The position numbers and the translations under genes were made by a program. From JAJPKK01 sp963702755 (GTDB lineage Bacteria; Pseudomonadota; Alphaproteobacteria; Rhizobiales; Xanthobacteraceae), in contig CAVPDZ010000009.1 of assembly GCA_963702755.1 (NCBI GenBank), forward strand, positions 1,054,001-1,118,000: a stretch of DNA of 64,000 bases, read 5' to 3'. The notes beneath the pieces are model-generated. The model ran no database searches and was not told where the DNA came from. It saw only the letters and a list, made by a program, of their open reading frames with translations. Every line of letters begins with the position of its first letter. The stretch's first letter is position 1. This document shows, in pieces, positions 54,309-63,069 of this stretch.

Positions 54309-55255
54309 TACTTGCGTTCGATCATCGCCTGGCGACGCAGTTCCTGCAGATAGCGCTTGGATTCGTTTTGAAACTTCTCGCCGAAGATCTTGTCGTGGGC
54401 CGCTCGTTTTTCGGGTGTCTCGGATTTCGTCTGCTTTTTCTCGCAGATCGCAAACAACTCGACGCCTTGTGCCGTTGTCTCTGGTGGGGTGAGGTGTCCG
54501 ACCTCGGTCTTGTCGAGAAGTTCCCGCAGCGCCGGGATCAGATCGGAAGAGTTCTTCGTGATCGAATCACGCACCGTGACGTCGCGGAAAGAGCGGGCGT
54601 AGGGCAGGCCGGTGTCGCATCCCACGAAACGAGCGCGCAGGACTTCGGCGTCCTTGCGGCGCAATTCGGCGATCTCGTTATTGCCGTGCGGGACCACGAA
54701 CAGGATCGGCCGCAGCGTGTAGTCATAGCCGACGGCTTCGCCCTCGTCCTTCTTCGTGTTCGTTTCCATCGCGGCGAGGACGCTCTTCTCGTTGACTTCG
54801 AGGCTGGATTGAAACTTGCCGCGAATGATGACCGTCCAGGTCAGGTCGGACCTGATGCGTGCCTTCAAGGTCGGGGGGGAGACGCCGCCCTGGGCCAGCG
54901 CTTGGGTAAGTTGCTCGGCCGAGATGTGCATCCGCTTCGCCATGTCGGCGTAGCTCTGGTCGATATCCTTATCGGGAATTTCGACCTTGTATTTCCTGCC
55001 AACCTGAACCTTCAGCTTGTCGTCGATCAGATCCTCGATCACCTCCGCCCGCGTCGGCGTCTTGTGCGTCGATAGAAAGACAAATTTTGTGCGCTGTTCG
55101 ACATCGTAATCGGTGATGACCTCACCGTTGACGATCAAGATCACTTGTTGGGCGAAGGCCGATGTCGGCGCCGCAAGCCCCGCCATGGAGGCGAGGCAGA
55201 GCAACGCCAACACGATTGGTGTTCGTCCCCCACGCGTTCCGCCGTTCGCGATCAC
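54308..55255 (-). CDS. surA: Periplasmic chaperone/peptidyl-prolyl isomerase, SurA-like
   Basis: 315 residues. Signal peptide TPIVLALLCLASMAGLAAPT, then the SurA N-terminal start VILIVNGEVITDYDVEQRTK and EVIEDLIDDKLKVQVGRKYK. The C-terminal part is a divergent parvulin domain (ETTAQGVELFAICEKKQTKS). It is shorter than E. coli SurA, with only one isomerase-like domain, as usual in this group. It helps outer membrane proteins fold, which fits its place beside lptD. Confidence 0.9.
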   Translation of the reverse strand: MIANGGTRGGRTPIVLALLCLASMAGLAAPTSAFAQQVILIVNGEVITDYDVEQRTKFVFLSTHKTPTRAEVIEDLIDDKLKVQVGRKYKVEIPDKDIDQSYADMAKRMHISAEQLTQALAQGGVSPPTLKARIRSDLTWTVIIRGKFQSSLEVNEKSVLAAMETNTKKDEGEAVGYDYTLRPILFVVPHGNNEIAELRRKDAEVLRARFVGCDTGLPYARSFRDVTVRDSITKNSSDLIPALRELLDKTEVGHLTPPETTAQGVELFAICEKKQTKSETPEKRAAHDKIFGEKFQNESKRYLQELRRQAMIERK

Positions 55256-55322
55256 GTCCCCATCTCCATTCGGCTGTTTGCCGCAACAGTGGTCGTCGCA
55301 CTCGCCGTTATCAATTATACCC

Positions 55323-57908
55323 CTATTTCGCGGGATTGCGGCAACCGCGTGTCAGCCCAAACGCCGGGTTTAGAAGCTGAAATCCGGTGCCGCCGATCGT
55401 TCGCAGGCTGAGCTGCAACATAAACGTCTGGCTGGTCGAAACATTCCCGCTGTAGGTGTAATCGGTGAACCAGTTGAACGAGAGGATGAAACAGTCGTCG
55501 ATATAGCCAAGGCCCATACGGGTCTGCGACGGCTGTCCGGCCTCGAAATCGTAGCGCACGCCGCCGTTCACGACCCAATTCTCGCTCAATTTTACGGTGG
55601 CGGTGGTCAGAATGCCGTTTCGCCGTGTCAGGTAGCCGATTTCGGGTTGGGCGGCGTAGTTGCCGTAGAGGACATCAAGGGTCCAGCGATCGAAGGTCGC
55701 CCGGCTTTCGAGCTCCATGCGCTGCACGCTGAAATTCTCTTCGTCGAACCGGAAGCGCGACGTGAAGGTAAAAATCCTGTTGGGCTGGAACTGCAGCCGT
55801 GCCACGTAGTCGGACAACGTCTTGTCGAGGCCGCTGTTGAGACCTGTGTTGGTGAGATCGGACGCGGCAAAGGAATTCACGCCGAACAGGTGATAGGACT
55901 GCCCGAAGAGGGCATTGACGGTGCCGCCTCGATTGAATTGCGCGGTGTATTCGACGCCGACGTTGGCCCGCCCGCCGCCTTCCTCCCGGTCCCAACCGGC
56001 GAACTTGTCGACTTTGAAGAGATTGCTGTCATCGAAGATGAAGCTCTGCGCATCTTCGTTCGGCAGCTTGCCGATGTTTTGCTCGCTGGGGCGAAGGATG
56101 AGCTGAGCGACGGGCTCGATCGTCTGAGTGCCCCAGCTTTCCACCCCGATGAAGGGGTAACGATATTCAACCCCGGCCGTAGGCATGCCTCGCGCCAAAT
56201 CCAACTCGCCGGGGTTGATGAAATTGGGCACGCCGGGTTCATTGGCAATGTTCATATTCGCAAGATCGCCACGGAGCGAAACGAACGGGATCCACACCTG
56301 TCCGAACGGATCGATGAAGCGCTCCTTCCAACTCACTTCGGCGGATGCGCGCGAATAGTCTCCCGGGATGCCGCGCAACAGGCAGTTCGTCGGCTTTTGC
56401 GCCGTGTCGGCGGTGTTGATGGCGCATTGGGAATTCAGGAAAGTGCTTGTCGTAACCGGATTAGCGCTCGGGTTAGCTGCCAACACGGTGTTGAGCTGAA
56501 GGTCTGGGGCGATCGGTTGGAAGCTTGCGGTCGTCCGCGACAGGCTGGTGAAATTGAACTTCGTACCGAGTTCGCCGCCGAGAAACGGATCATCGAATTT
56601 GTAATCGTAATCGATCACGGGACGGATGAAGGGCAGCTGGCCCTGGGAGTCGAATTGCGAGAAGCCGTAATAGTGAATGGTTCTGATATCGAAGAAGCTG
56701 CGGTCGCCCCGGCCGCTGAGAAAGAGCTGCGATACGCCTTCAGTGGTAGCGGCCAAGAGAGGATCGGTGGCGGTCGTTTGCAGTGGGATGATCTTGTAGT
56801 CCTGGAAGAAAGTCGGATCGCTAAGGGCGACCGCATCAAATCCCCAGGTCCAGTTTGGGGATAGATTGAAGCGACCCGTCCCTTCGACGCTGCCGCGAAA
56901 GTCGCGGAAGCCCGGAGTCACCGACCCGTCGTCGCGGATGAACTTGTCTTTGTTGAGCTGATCGATGGCGGCGCCACGGATGGTAAAATAACCCTCGTCC
57001 AGACGCATGCGGAATTCGCCTCTGACGAGCGGGCCTTGGGTGGTCGTAAACCGCGGCGAGATGGTCAAATCGTAGTTGGGCGCAAGCGCCATATAGTACG
57101 GCGTCTCGATCGCGAACCCATAGGCCGAGCTCGTCGAGATGATCGGCATCAGGAAGCCGGTCTTGCGTTTGACCGACGGATCAGGCGCCGAGAAGAAGGG
57201 CAGCCAAGCCATGGGGACGCCGAAGAACTCGATGTTGGCGTCCTCGAAGTACATCATCTTTTCGGCTTGGTTGTGGATGATGCGCGCGGCTTTGACCTGC
57301 CACAGGGGCGGCTTGCGCGGGTCCTCCCGGCAGGCTTCGCACGCCGTGTAAACGCCATCCTGGAAGACCGTGTAGTTTGCGTCGGTGCGGTCGGCCCTGG
57401 TCGCCGCCATGCGGGTTTCGTCGACGGTTTCCAATCGCAGCGAATCGATGAAGCCGTCGCGATAATCGTCGGTGAGATCGATGATCTCGCCCAAGCTTAC
57501 TTTGCCGTCCGGCTCAGTCAGCCGTGCGTTTCCTTCAGCGCGCAGCCGCTTGGTGCGCTGATCGTAGATCACCTTGTCGGCTTCGATGGTCGCGCCGTTG
57601 TAGTAGATTTGCACATTGCCGACCGCCGACACGACCTGATTGTTGTAGTCGTATCGGATCTCGTCCGCCTGGACGAGCATCTGCGGGTTTCCCGCCGTCG
57701 TCGGCTTCGTGAGGCCCTTGCTGACTTTGGGGCGGATCTGGGTTTGAAAGGTCAGGAATTGCGTGTCCTGGGCCCAGGTTGGCCGCACGTCCTGCAGCAG
57801 CCCGACGATGACGAGCAAGGTAGCCGCGGCCAAATAGAAAAGCGCCGCCGCGGCGACACGACCGCTACGGCGCCTAACCGACGAACTTACGTCGGCCGCA
57901 CTCATCAT
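55323..57908 (-). CDS. lptD: LPS-assembly protein LptD
   Basis: About 861 residues from ATG 57908 (MMSAADVSS). After a signal anchor (AAALFYLAAATLLVIVGLLQ) comes the OstA/LptA-like domain (MLVQADEIRYDYNNQVVSAV; VQIYYNGATIEADKVIYDQR). The large beta barrel follows, ending in the aromatic GTGFQLLNPAFGLTRGC. Paired cysteines occur (CEACRED; the QCAIN/NCLLRG region), as in disulfide-linked LptD. It inserts LPS in the outer leaflet. Intact. The lptF/lptG genes usually next to it are not present here. Confidence 0.95.
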   Translation of the reverse strand: MMSAADVSSSVRRRSGRVAAAALFYLAAATLLVIVGLLQDVRPTWAQDTQFLTFQTQIRPKVSKGLTKPTTAGNPQMLVQADEIRYDYNNQVVSAVGNVQIYYNGATIEADKVIYDQRTKRLRAEGNARLTEPDGKVSLGEIIDLTDDYRDGFIDSLRLETVDETRMAATRADRTDANYTVFQDGVYTACEACREDPRKPPLWQVKAARIIHNQAEKMMYFEDANIEFFGVPMAWLPFFSAPDPSVKRKTGFLMPIISTSSAYGFAIETPYYMALAPNYDLTISPRFTTTQGPLVRGEFRMRLDEGYFTIRGAAIDQLNKDKFIRDDGSVTPGFRDFRGSVEGTGRFNLSPNWTWGFDAVALSDPTFFQDYKIIPLQTTATDPLLAATTEGVSQLFLSGRGDRSFFDIRTIHYYGFSQFDSQGQLPFIRPVIDYDYKFDDPFLGGELGTKFNFTSLSRTTASFQPIAPDLQLNTVLAANPSANPVTTSTFLNSQCAINTADTAQKPTNCLLRGIPGDYSRASAEVSWKERFIDPFGQVWIPFVSLRGDLANMNIANEPGVPNFINPGELDLARGMPTAGVEYRYPFIGVESWGTQTIEPVAQLILRPSEQNIGKLPNEDAQSFIFDDSNLFKVDKFAGWDREEGGGRANVGVEYTAQFNRGGTVNALFGQSYHLFGVNSFAASDLTNTGLNSGLDKTLSDYVARLQFQPNRIFTFTSRFRFDEENFSVQRMELESRATFDRWTLDVLYGNYAAQPEIGYLTRRNGILTTATVKLSENWVVNGGVRYDFEAGQPSQTRMGLGYIDDCFILSFNWFTDYTYSGNVSTSQTFMLQLSLRTIGGTGFQLLNPAFGLTRGCRNPAK

Positions 57909-58489
57909 TACCCCCAACCCCCGTTCACCACGCCTCGGCGCCCCCTCCCTGGTCAGCGCTGTCCCCTCGGCTCATCGCAATCAGACAAAAACCTTCACCG
58001 CACGGCGGCGTCCCCATCCACCGTGATCGTTTTCCGCAGGAGCGAAGCGGACCATAGCTGGAAGCCTCGCAGCGGCGCCACGCGAAACCGATGTTCGAAA
58101 CTGAAACTTCGTCGCTGCAGCCATAGCGCCACACATCCCCCCGCCTAGGCTGCTTTCATCGCAGTTCAGAGCGCCCCACCGAATGCCCGCCATCCCCCTG
58201 AAAGGCGATTAACCTAATCAATTCACAAAGTGGCCGTCCCAAGGCAAAGCTGTTGAAATTCAAGTGGGAATGGTTAAGAGCCTGTAATGGAACAAGGTTA
58301 TCGGCGGCCAAATCCCGGGGTACCGCCGAGCGTGATTTGGGGACCCGAATCGCACTAAGCGTGTCTCGGCTTGCGAGGCTTACCGTGCCACCATCGGGAG
58401 CGGTACGCCGGCAGGCGTCGGGTATGCCGATCAGGGGGCGGAGCACAGAATGCTGGCGGTCCAAATCCGCCTGAACAGAGGACGTGGGA
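57909..58489. other. Long intergenic region between lptD and pepA, no lptF/lptG
   Basis: No gene could be found in 580 bases, and no sequence resembling the LptF/LptG permeases. In the relatives I remember, lptF and lptG lie between pepA and lptD. This stretch must hold promoters for lptD (leftward) and pepA (rightward). Confidence 0.5.
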
Positions 58490-59986
58490 ATGGCAGGCGA
58501 TCTGAAGCTGGAGTTTTCATCGTTTCGCCGGCCGTCGGCAGGAGTTCTGATTGCGTTCTGTGATAATTCGCTGAAGTTCGGGACAGCAACTCGCCGGATT
58601 CTCGGCAATGCTGCCGATGCGGTCGGCAAGGCAGCCGCGGCGGAGCATTTTACCGGCAAGAGCGGTACGTCCCTCGACATCGTGTTGCCGGCTGACCTCA
58701 AAGTGGGGCGGCTGAGCATTATCGGCTGCGGAAAAACAGCCGAGATGAAGCCCAAGGACTTCCTCAAGCTCGGCGGGACTGCAGCGGGCAAGGCGCCGAG
58801 CGCGGGCGGCGACGTAACCGTCATTGCTGACCTTCCTGATGGTGCCATGGCACCGGACTCGGTTGCCGAACTTGCGACCGGCGCGAAACTGCGCGCCTAC
58901 GCGTTCGATCGCTACAAGACCAAACGCAAGGAAGGCGAAGAGCGGCGCCGGACCACCAGATTAACCATTGCGGTCGCTAATCCGACTGCCGCCGGCCGCG
59001 CCTGGGCATCGCACGAAGGTATCGCGGATGGCGTCGTGCTCGCGCGTGACCTGATCAACGAGCCGGCCAACGTGCTGTTTCCGGTCGAATTCGCCCGCCG
59101 CGCCGGCGCGCTGCGGCGGCTCGGCGTCGCCGTCGACGTGCTCGACGTGCGGGCCATGAAACGGCTCGGCATGGGAGCGCTGCTCGGCGTCGGCCAAGGC
59201 TCGGTTCACGAGAGCCGGACCGTGATCATGCGCTGGAACGGCGGCAAGCGCGGCACTCCGCCGGTGGCGTTCATCGGCAAGGGCGTCTGCTTCGATACCG
59301 GCGGCATCTCCATCAAGCCGGCCCAAGGCATGGAGGACATGAAGGGCGACATGGCGGGCGCCGGTTGCGTGGTCGGCCTCATGCATGCGTTGGCCGCGCG
59401 CAAGGCTAAGGTCAACGCCGTCGGCGCCATCGGCCTTGTCGAGAACATGCCGGACGGCAACGCGCAGCGGCCGGGCGACATCGTGCGGACGATGTCGGGC
59501 CAGACCATCGAGATCATCAACACCGACGCCGAGGGCCGCCTCGTGCTCGCGGACGTGCTGCACTACGTGAACACAAAGTTCAAGCCGCAGTTCATGATCG
59601 ATCTTGCGACCCTGACTGGCGCCATCATGGTCGCGCTCGGCCAGGAATATGCCGGGCTGTTCTCCAACAATGACGAGCTGTGCGATCGCCTGATTTCTGC
59701 GGGCGAAGCGACCGGGGAACGGGTGTGGCGCATGCCGCTCGGGCCCGAATACGACAAGATGATCAATTCGAAGTTCGCCGACATGAAGAACACCGGCGGG
59801 CGCCACGGCGGGGCCATCACCGCCGCCCAGCTCCTCGCGCAATTCGTCGGCAAGACCACCTGGGCGCACCTCGATATTGCCGGCACAGCCCTCGGCTCGC
59901 CGCAAACCGAGATCAATAAGAGTTGGAGCGCCGGCTGGGGCGTGCGCCTGCTCGATCGGCTGGTGGCGGAGCACTACGAGCGCTGA
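58490..59986 (+). CDS. pepA: Leucyl aminopeptidase
   Basis: 498 residues from ATG 58490 with AGAGGA upstream; GTG 58484 is possible. The M17 signature NTDAEGRLVLADVL and metal/catalytic block FIGKGVCFDTGGISIKPAQG are intact, with KGDMAGAGCVVGLMHALA. It is a two-metal hexameric exopeptidase in the cytosol. Its place next to lptD and holC is standard. Confidence 0.96.
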   Translation: MAGDLKLEFSSFRRPSAGVLIAFCDNSLKFGTATRRILGNAADAVGKAAAAEHFTGKSGTSLDIVLPADLKVGRLSIIGCGKTAEMKPKDFLKLGGTAAGKAPSAGGDVTVIADLPDGAMAPDSVAELATGAKLRAYAFDRYKTKRKEGEERRRTTRLTIAVANPTAAGRAWASHEGIADGVVLARDLINEPANVLFPVEFARRAGALRRLGVAVDVLDVRAMKRLGMGALLGVGQGSVHESRTVIMRWNGGKRGTPPVAFIGKGVCFDTGGISIKPAQGMEDMKGDMAGAGCVVGLMHALAARKAKVNAVGAIGLVENMPDGNAQRPGDIVRTMSGQTIEIINTDAEGRLVLADVLHYVNTKFKPQFMIDLATLTGAIMVALGQEYAGLFSNNDELCDRLISAGEATGERVWRMPLGPEYDKMINSKFADMKNTGGRHGGAITAAQLLAQFVGKTTWAHLDIAGTALGSPQTEINKSWSAGWGVRLLDRLVAEHYER

Positions 59987-60007
59987 ACGAGACGACGAGC
60001 AGGGGAT

Positions 60008-60460
60008 ATGACCGAGTTCCTCTTCTATCACCTGCGCCGTCAGGCGGCTGAACAGGTGTTGCCGTCGCTGATCGAAAAGTCGCTCGAGCGCGGGTGGCGC
60101 GTCGTCGTCCAGGCGTCATCCGAGGAGCGGATCGACGCGCTCGACGCCCATTTGTGGACCTTCCGGGACGACAGTTTCCTGCCACACGGTACCTTTCGCG
60201 AGCCGACAGCGGCCGAACAACCGGTATTGCTCACGGCAAGCGATCACAACCCGAACGCGGCGACGGTGCGTTTTTTGATCGACCGGGCGGCGGTACCGGC
60301 GGACGCCGAACGCTACGAGCGTGTGGTACTGCTGTTCGACGGCGAGGATGAAGACGCGCTTCTCGACGCGCGCGAGCGCTGGCAGGCGGCCAAGGCGCAG
60401 GGTTTTGCTGTTACCTATTGGCAGGCCGACGAAAATGGACGCTGGCAGCGCCGCGGCTGA
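60008..60460 (+). CDS. holC: DNA polymerase III subunit chi
   Basis: 150 residues: MTEFLFYHLRRQAAEQVLPS, then RGWRVVVQASSEERIDALDA and LWTFRDDSFLPHGT, ending TYWQADENGRWQRRG. These are the DNA_pol3_chi blocks. Chi joins the clamp loader to SSB. It lies 21 bases after pepA, probably in the same transcript. Confidence 0.94.
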   Translation: MTEFLFYHLRRQAAEQVLPSLIEKSLERGWRVVVQASSEERIDALDAHLWTFRDDSFLPHGTFREPTAAEQPVLLTASDHNPNAATVRFLIDRAAVPADAERYERVVLLFDGEDEDALLDARERWQAAKAQGFAVTYWQADENGRWQRRG

Positions 60461-60584
60461 GATTTTCAGATTTGATCGGGCGGACGACTAATTGAGCGGC
60501 CGCGTCATGATGATGACGCAATGTCCGGTTGACGGTATACAATGGTTGGACAGCCGGCTCCCGAAAGTGAGCATGAGGGGGGTG

Positions 60585-61152
60585 ATGGGACGGACTGGCA
60601 GCTTTCGGGTGCTGATTCAGGGGACGGCGATCGCCGCCCTCGCGATGGCGCTTGCGGGCTGCAGAGTCGATTCAAAGCATGCAAGGAACGGTGCAGAACC
60701 TCACCCCGCAATGGAGCGAATTCCACCCGCTGCCCGACGCCAAGTCGTTCGCGCCGACCAATGTGTCTTCTTATGCGCTTCCGCTGGGAGGCACAGGTGC
60801 GGTTGGGCCGGGAGATCTGGTCGATGGGCAGGGCATGTGCGCGGGCGCAGCGCCTGCAGCGGCGGCGCCCGATGGCTCGCCGGCACCGTCACGCAGCGTC
60901 GCGCTTGGCATGACCGAATGCGAAGTCTCGCGCGCTCTTGGTCCGCCGGCACAGGCGGAGATTGGGGCGCAGGGACCGGCGCGCGTTGCCGTCCTGACTT
61001 ACATGTCCGGCGAGCGGCCGGGCATCTATCGTTTCGTGAATGGCCGCCTGTCGACCATCGATCGTGGCGCCGCACCGCCGCCGCCGCCGGTCGTCGCAAA
61101 AAAGCCGCCGCCCAAGAAGCCGAAGCCTCCGCCCGCGCCGCCGCCGGCGTAA
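60585..61152 (+). CDS. Lipoprotein with a BamE/SmpA-like domain, one frame break
   Basis: About 188 residues. ATG 60585 behind GGGGGG begins a lipoprotein signal (FRVLIQGTAIAALAMALAGC, lipobox LAGC). A slip near 60662 leads to AESIQSMQGTVQNLTPQWSE. The domain SRSVALGMTECEVSRALGPP then YMSGERPGIYRFVNGRLSTI has the GMTxxEV..xLG.P layout of BamE-type folds. A Pro/Lys tail (PPPPPVVAKKPPPKKPKPPP) follows. It is probably an outer-membrane lipoprotein of unknown role. Confidence 0.7.
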
Positions 61153-61291
61153 TCCAGCAATCTTCGTTTCAACGCGTTATCCACGCTGCCTCTTCGCCGT
61201 GCGTGGCGGCGGTGGCGTACCTACATTATTCCGAACACGAACGACCGGTTGGACGTGGGGCGAGTTGCGCGACCTCTGCAAGGACACCGTC

Positions 61292-62926
61292 ATGAGCACA
61301 TCTCAGGAAACACAAAGTACCCGCATGCGAGGCCGGCCGCTTCGCCCCAAGATGTCGTGGCTTGCGGCCGCTGCGGCGTTCGCACTTGCCGTGCTCATCG
61401 TCGGCGGCGATGTCGGTGTGCCGGCGCTGGCGCAGCAAGGCCGCCCGGCGCAGCAGAATTCGCAAGCGGGGGGTGCTGCAGCAGCACCGGGAGAGCAGGG
61501 CGCTCGCCAAACCCGTTCGCAGGAACTCGACCGTGCGGCTTCCGGCCAATTCGGTCACCTCGCACACGCTCGAATACCCCGACCGCACGCTGCAGATTCA
61601 AAGCGACGGCGGGCTCAATTCCGCTCAACAACGCGGAGACCGGCAACCTTCAGGCCGAGATCGCCTATCTGTCGTATGTGCTCGACGACCCCTCGGCTAC
61701 CAATCGGCCGGTGACCTTTCTGTTCAACGGCGGCCCCGGCGCCTCCTCGGCGTATCTCAGCCTGATCGCGGTCGGTCCCTGGCGCGTCCCGTTTGACACC
61801 ATCTCATTTTCGGCGACGCCGGCGCCTGTTCTCAATGCCGAGACCTGGCTCGACTTCACCGACCTCGTCTTCATTGATCCGGCGAACACCGGCTACAGCC
61901 ACATCGTCGCCAACGACGAGAAGCGTGAAGCGCAACTTCTTCTCCGTCGATGGCGACGCCAACGCGCTTGCCGTCGTCATCCGCAAGTGGATCGAGAAAA
62001 ACGGCCGCCAGGCGTCGACGAAGTTTCTCGTCGGCGAAAGCTATGGCGGCTTCCGCGTGCCCAAGGTTGCGCACGTGCTGGCCGATCAGAACGTCGGCAT
62101 ACGCGGCCTCGTCATGATTTCGCCGGTGCTTGATTTCGCCGGGTTCGCGCAGCGCCGGCATAACCCGATGACGTGGGTGGCGTGGCTGCCCTCGATGGCC
62201 GCGACGGTGCTCGAGGGCAAAGGCCCTTTCAATCGCGACGCATTGCACGAGGTCGAAGCCTATGCGGTCGGCGACTATTTGCACGACCTGATGAAGGGCG
62301 AGCGCGATACCGCCGCGGTCGAGCGGATGGCGCCGCGGGTCGCCGCTTATACCGGCCTCAGCGTCGCCGAAGTAAAGCGCCTCGCGGGCCGCGTCGACAG
62401 CGGGACCTTTCAGCGTGAGCTCAACCGGGCTCGCGGCCAGGTGGCGAGCGCCTATGATCCGACCGTGACGGCGTTCGATCCGACGCCGGCATCGCGCACC
62501 AGCCGCTTCCCCGATCCGGTGCTCGATGCCATGGGACCGGCGCTGAGCGGCGCCATGACGGCGCTCTATCAGGGGCCGCTGAAATGGCACGTCGAGCAGC
62601 CCTATCACCTGCTCAACAACGAAGTGAACAGCCAATGGAACTGGGGCCGCGGTCGCAGCGGCCCCGAGGTGGTCGACGACCTGCGCAACGCGCTTGCCGC
62701 CGACCGCGACCTTCAGGCGCTGGTGGTGCATGGTGCGAGCGATCTCGTCACGCCGTATTTCGGCAGTCAGCTCATTCTCGAGCAGTTGCCGGTGTTCGGT
62801 TCGGCGGATCGCCTGAAGCTCTCGGTCTACGGCGGCGGCCACATGTTCTATATGCGCGACACATCGCGCGCTGCCTTCCGCAAGGATGCGCTCGCCCTCT
62901 ATCGCGCCGCCTTGCAGAAGGAATGA
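61292..62926 (+). CDS. Exported S10-family serine carboxypeptidase, three frame breaks
   Basis: About 545 residues. ATG 61292 starts a Sec signal (KMSWLAAAAAFALAVLIVGG). After slips near 61525 and 61607 come VTFLFNGGPGASSAYLSLIA and SIPLNNAETGNLQAEIAYLS. A third slip near 61930 leads to FSVDGDANALAVVIRKWIEK and the nucleophile FLVGESYGGFRVPKVA. The catalytic Asp and His are in VVHGASDLVTPYFGS and VYGGGHMFYMRD. S10 enzymes remove C-terminal residues from peptides; this one acts in the periplasm. Three slips, each one or two bases. Confidence 0.85.
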
Positions 62927-62944
62927 TCACCCCCCCTGGAAGCG

Positions 62945-62986
62945 ACCCTCCCCTGGAGGGGGAGGGTCGGACCGCGCAGCGGTCCG
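62945..62986. repeat. Two adjacent perfect hairpins between convergent genes
   Basis: CCCTCCCC/GGGGAGGG (62946-62966) and CGGACCGC-GCA-GCGGTCCG (62968-62986). Each is a perfect GC stem with a very short loop. They stand right after the carboxypeptidase gene and face the convergent ABC-F gene. From memory this sort of GGGGAGGG/CGGTCCG element is repeated in Bradyrhizobium-type genomes. It could stop transcripts from both sides, but without T runs it would need Rho or act by pausing. Confidence 0.6.
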
Positions 62987-63069
62987 GGGTGGGTGACAGC
63001 GGTGCAACAATTGCGGCTCGCCTCATTTGTGGGACTGCCGCCACTTCTCTCGCTGTCCGCGAGGGGAAA

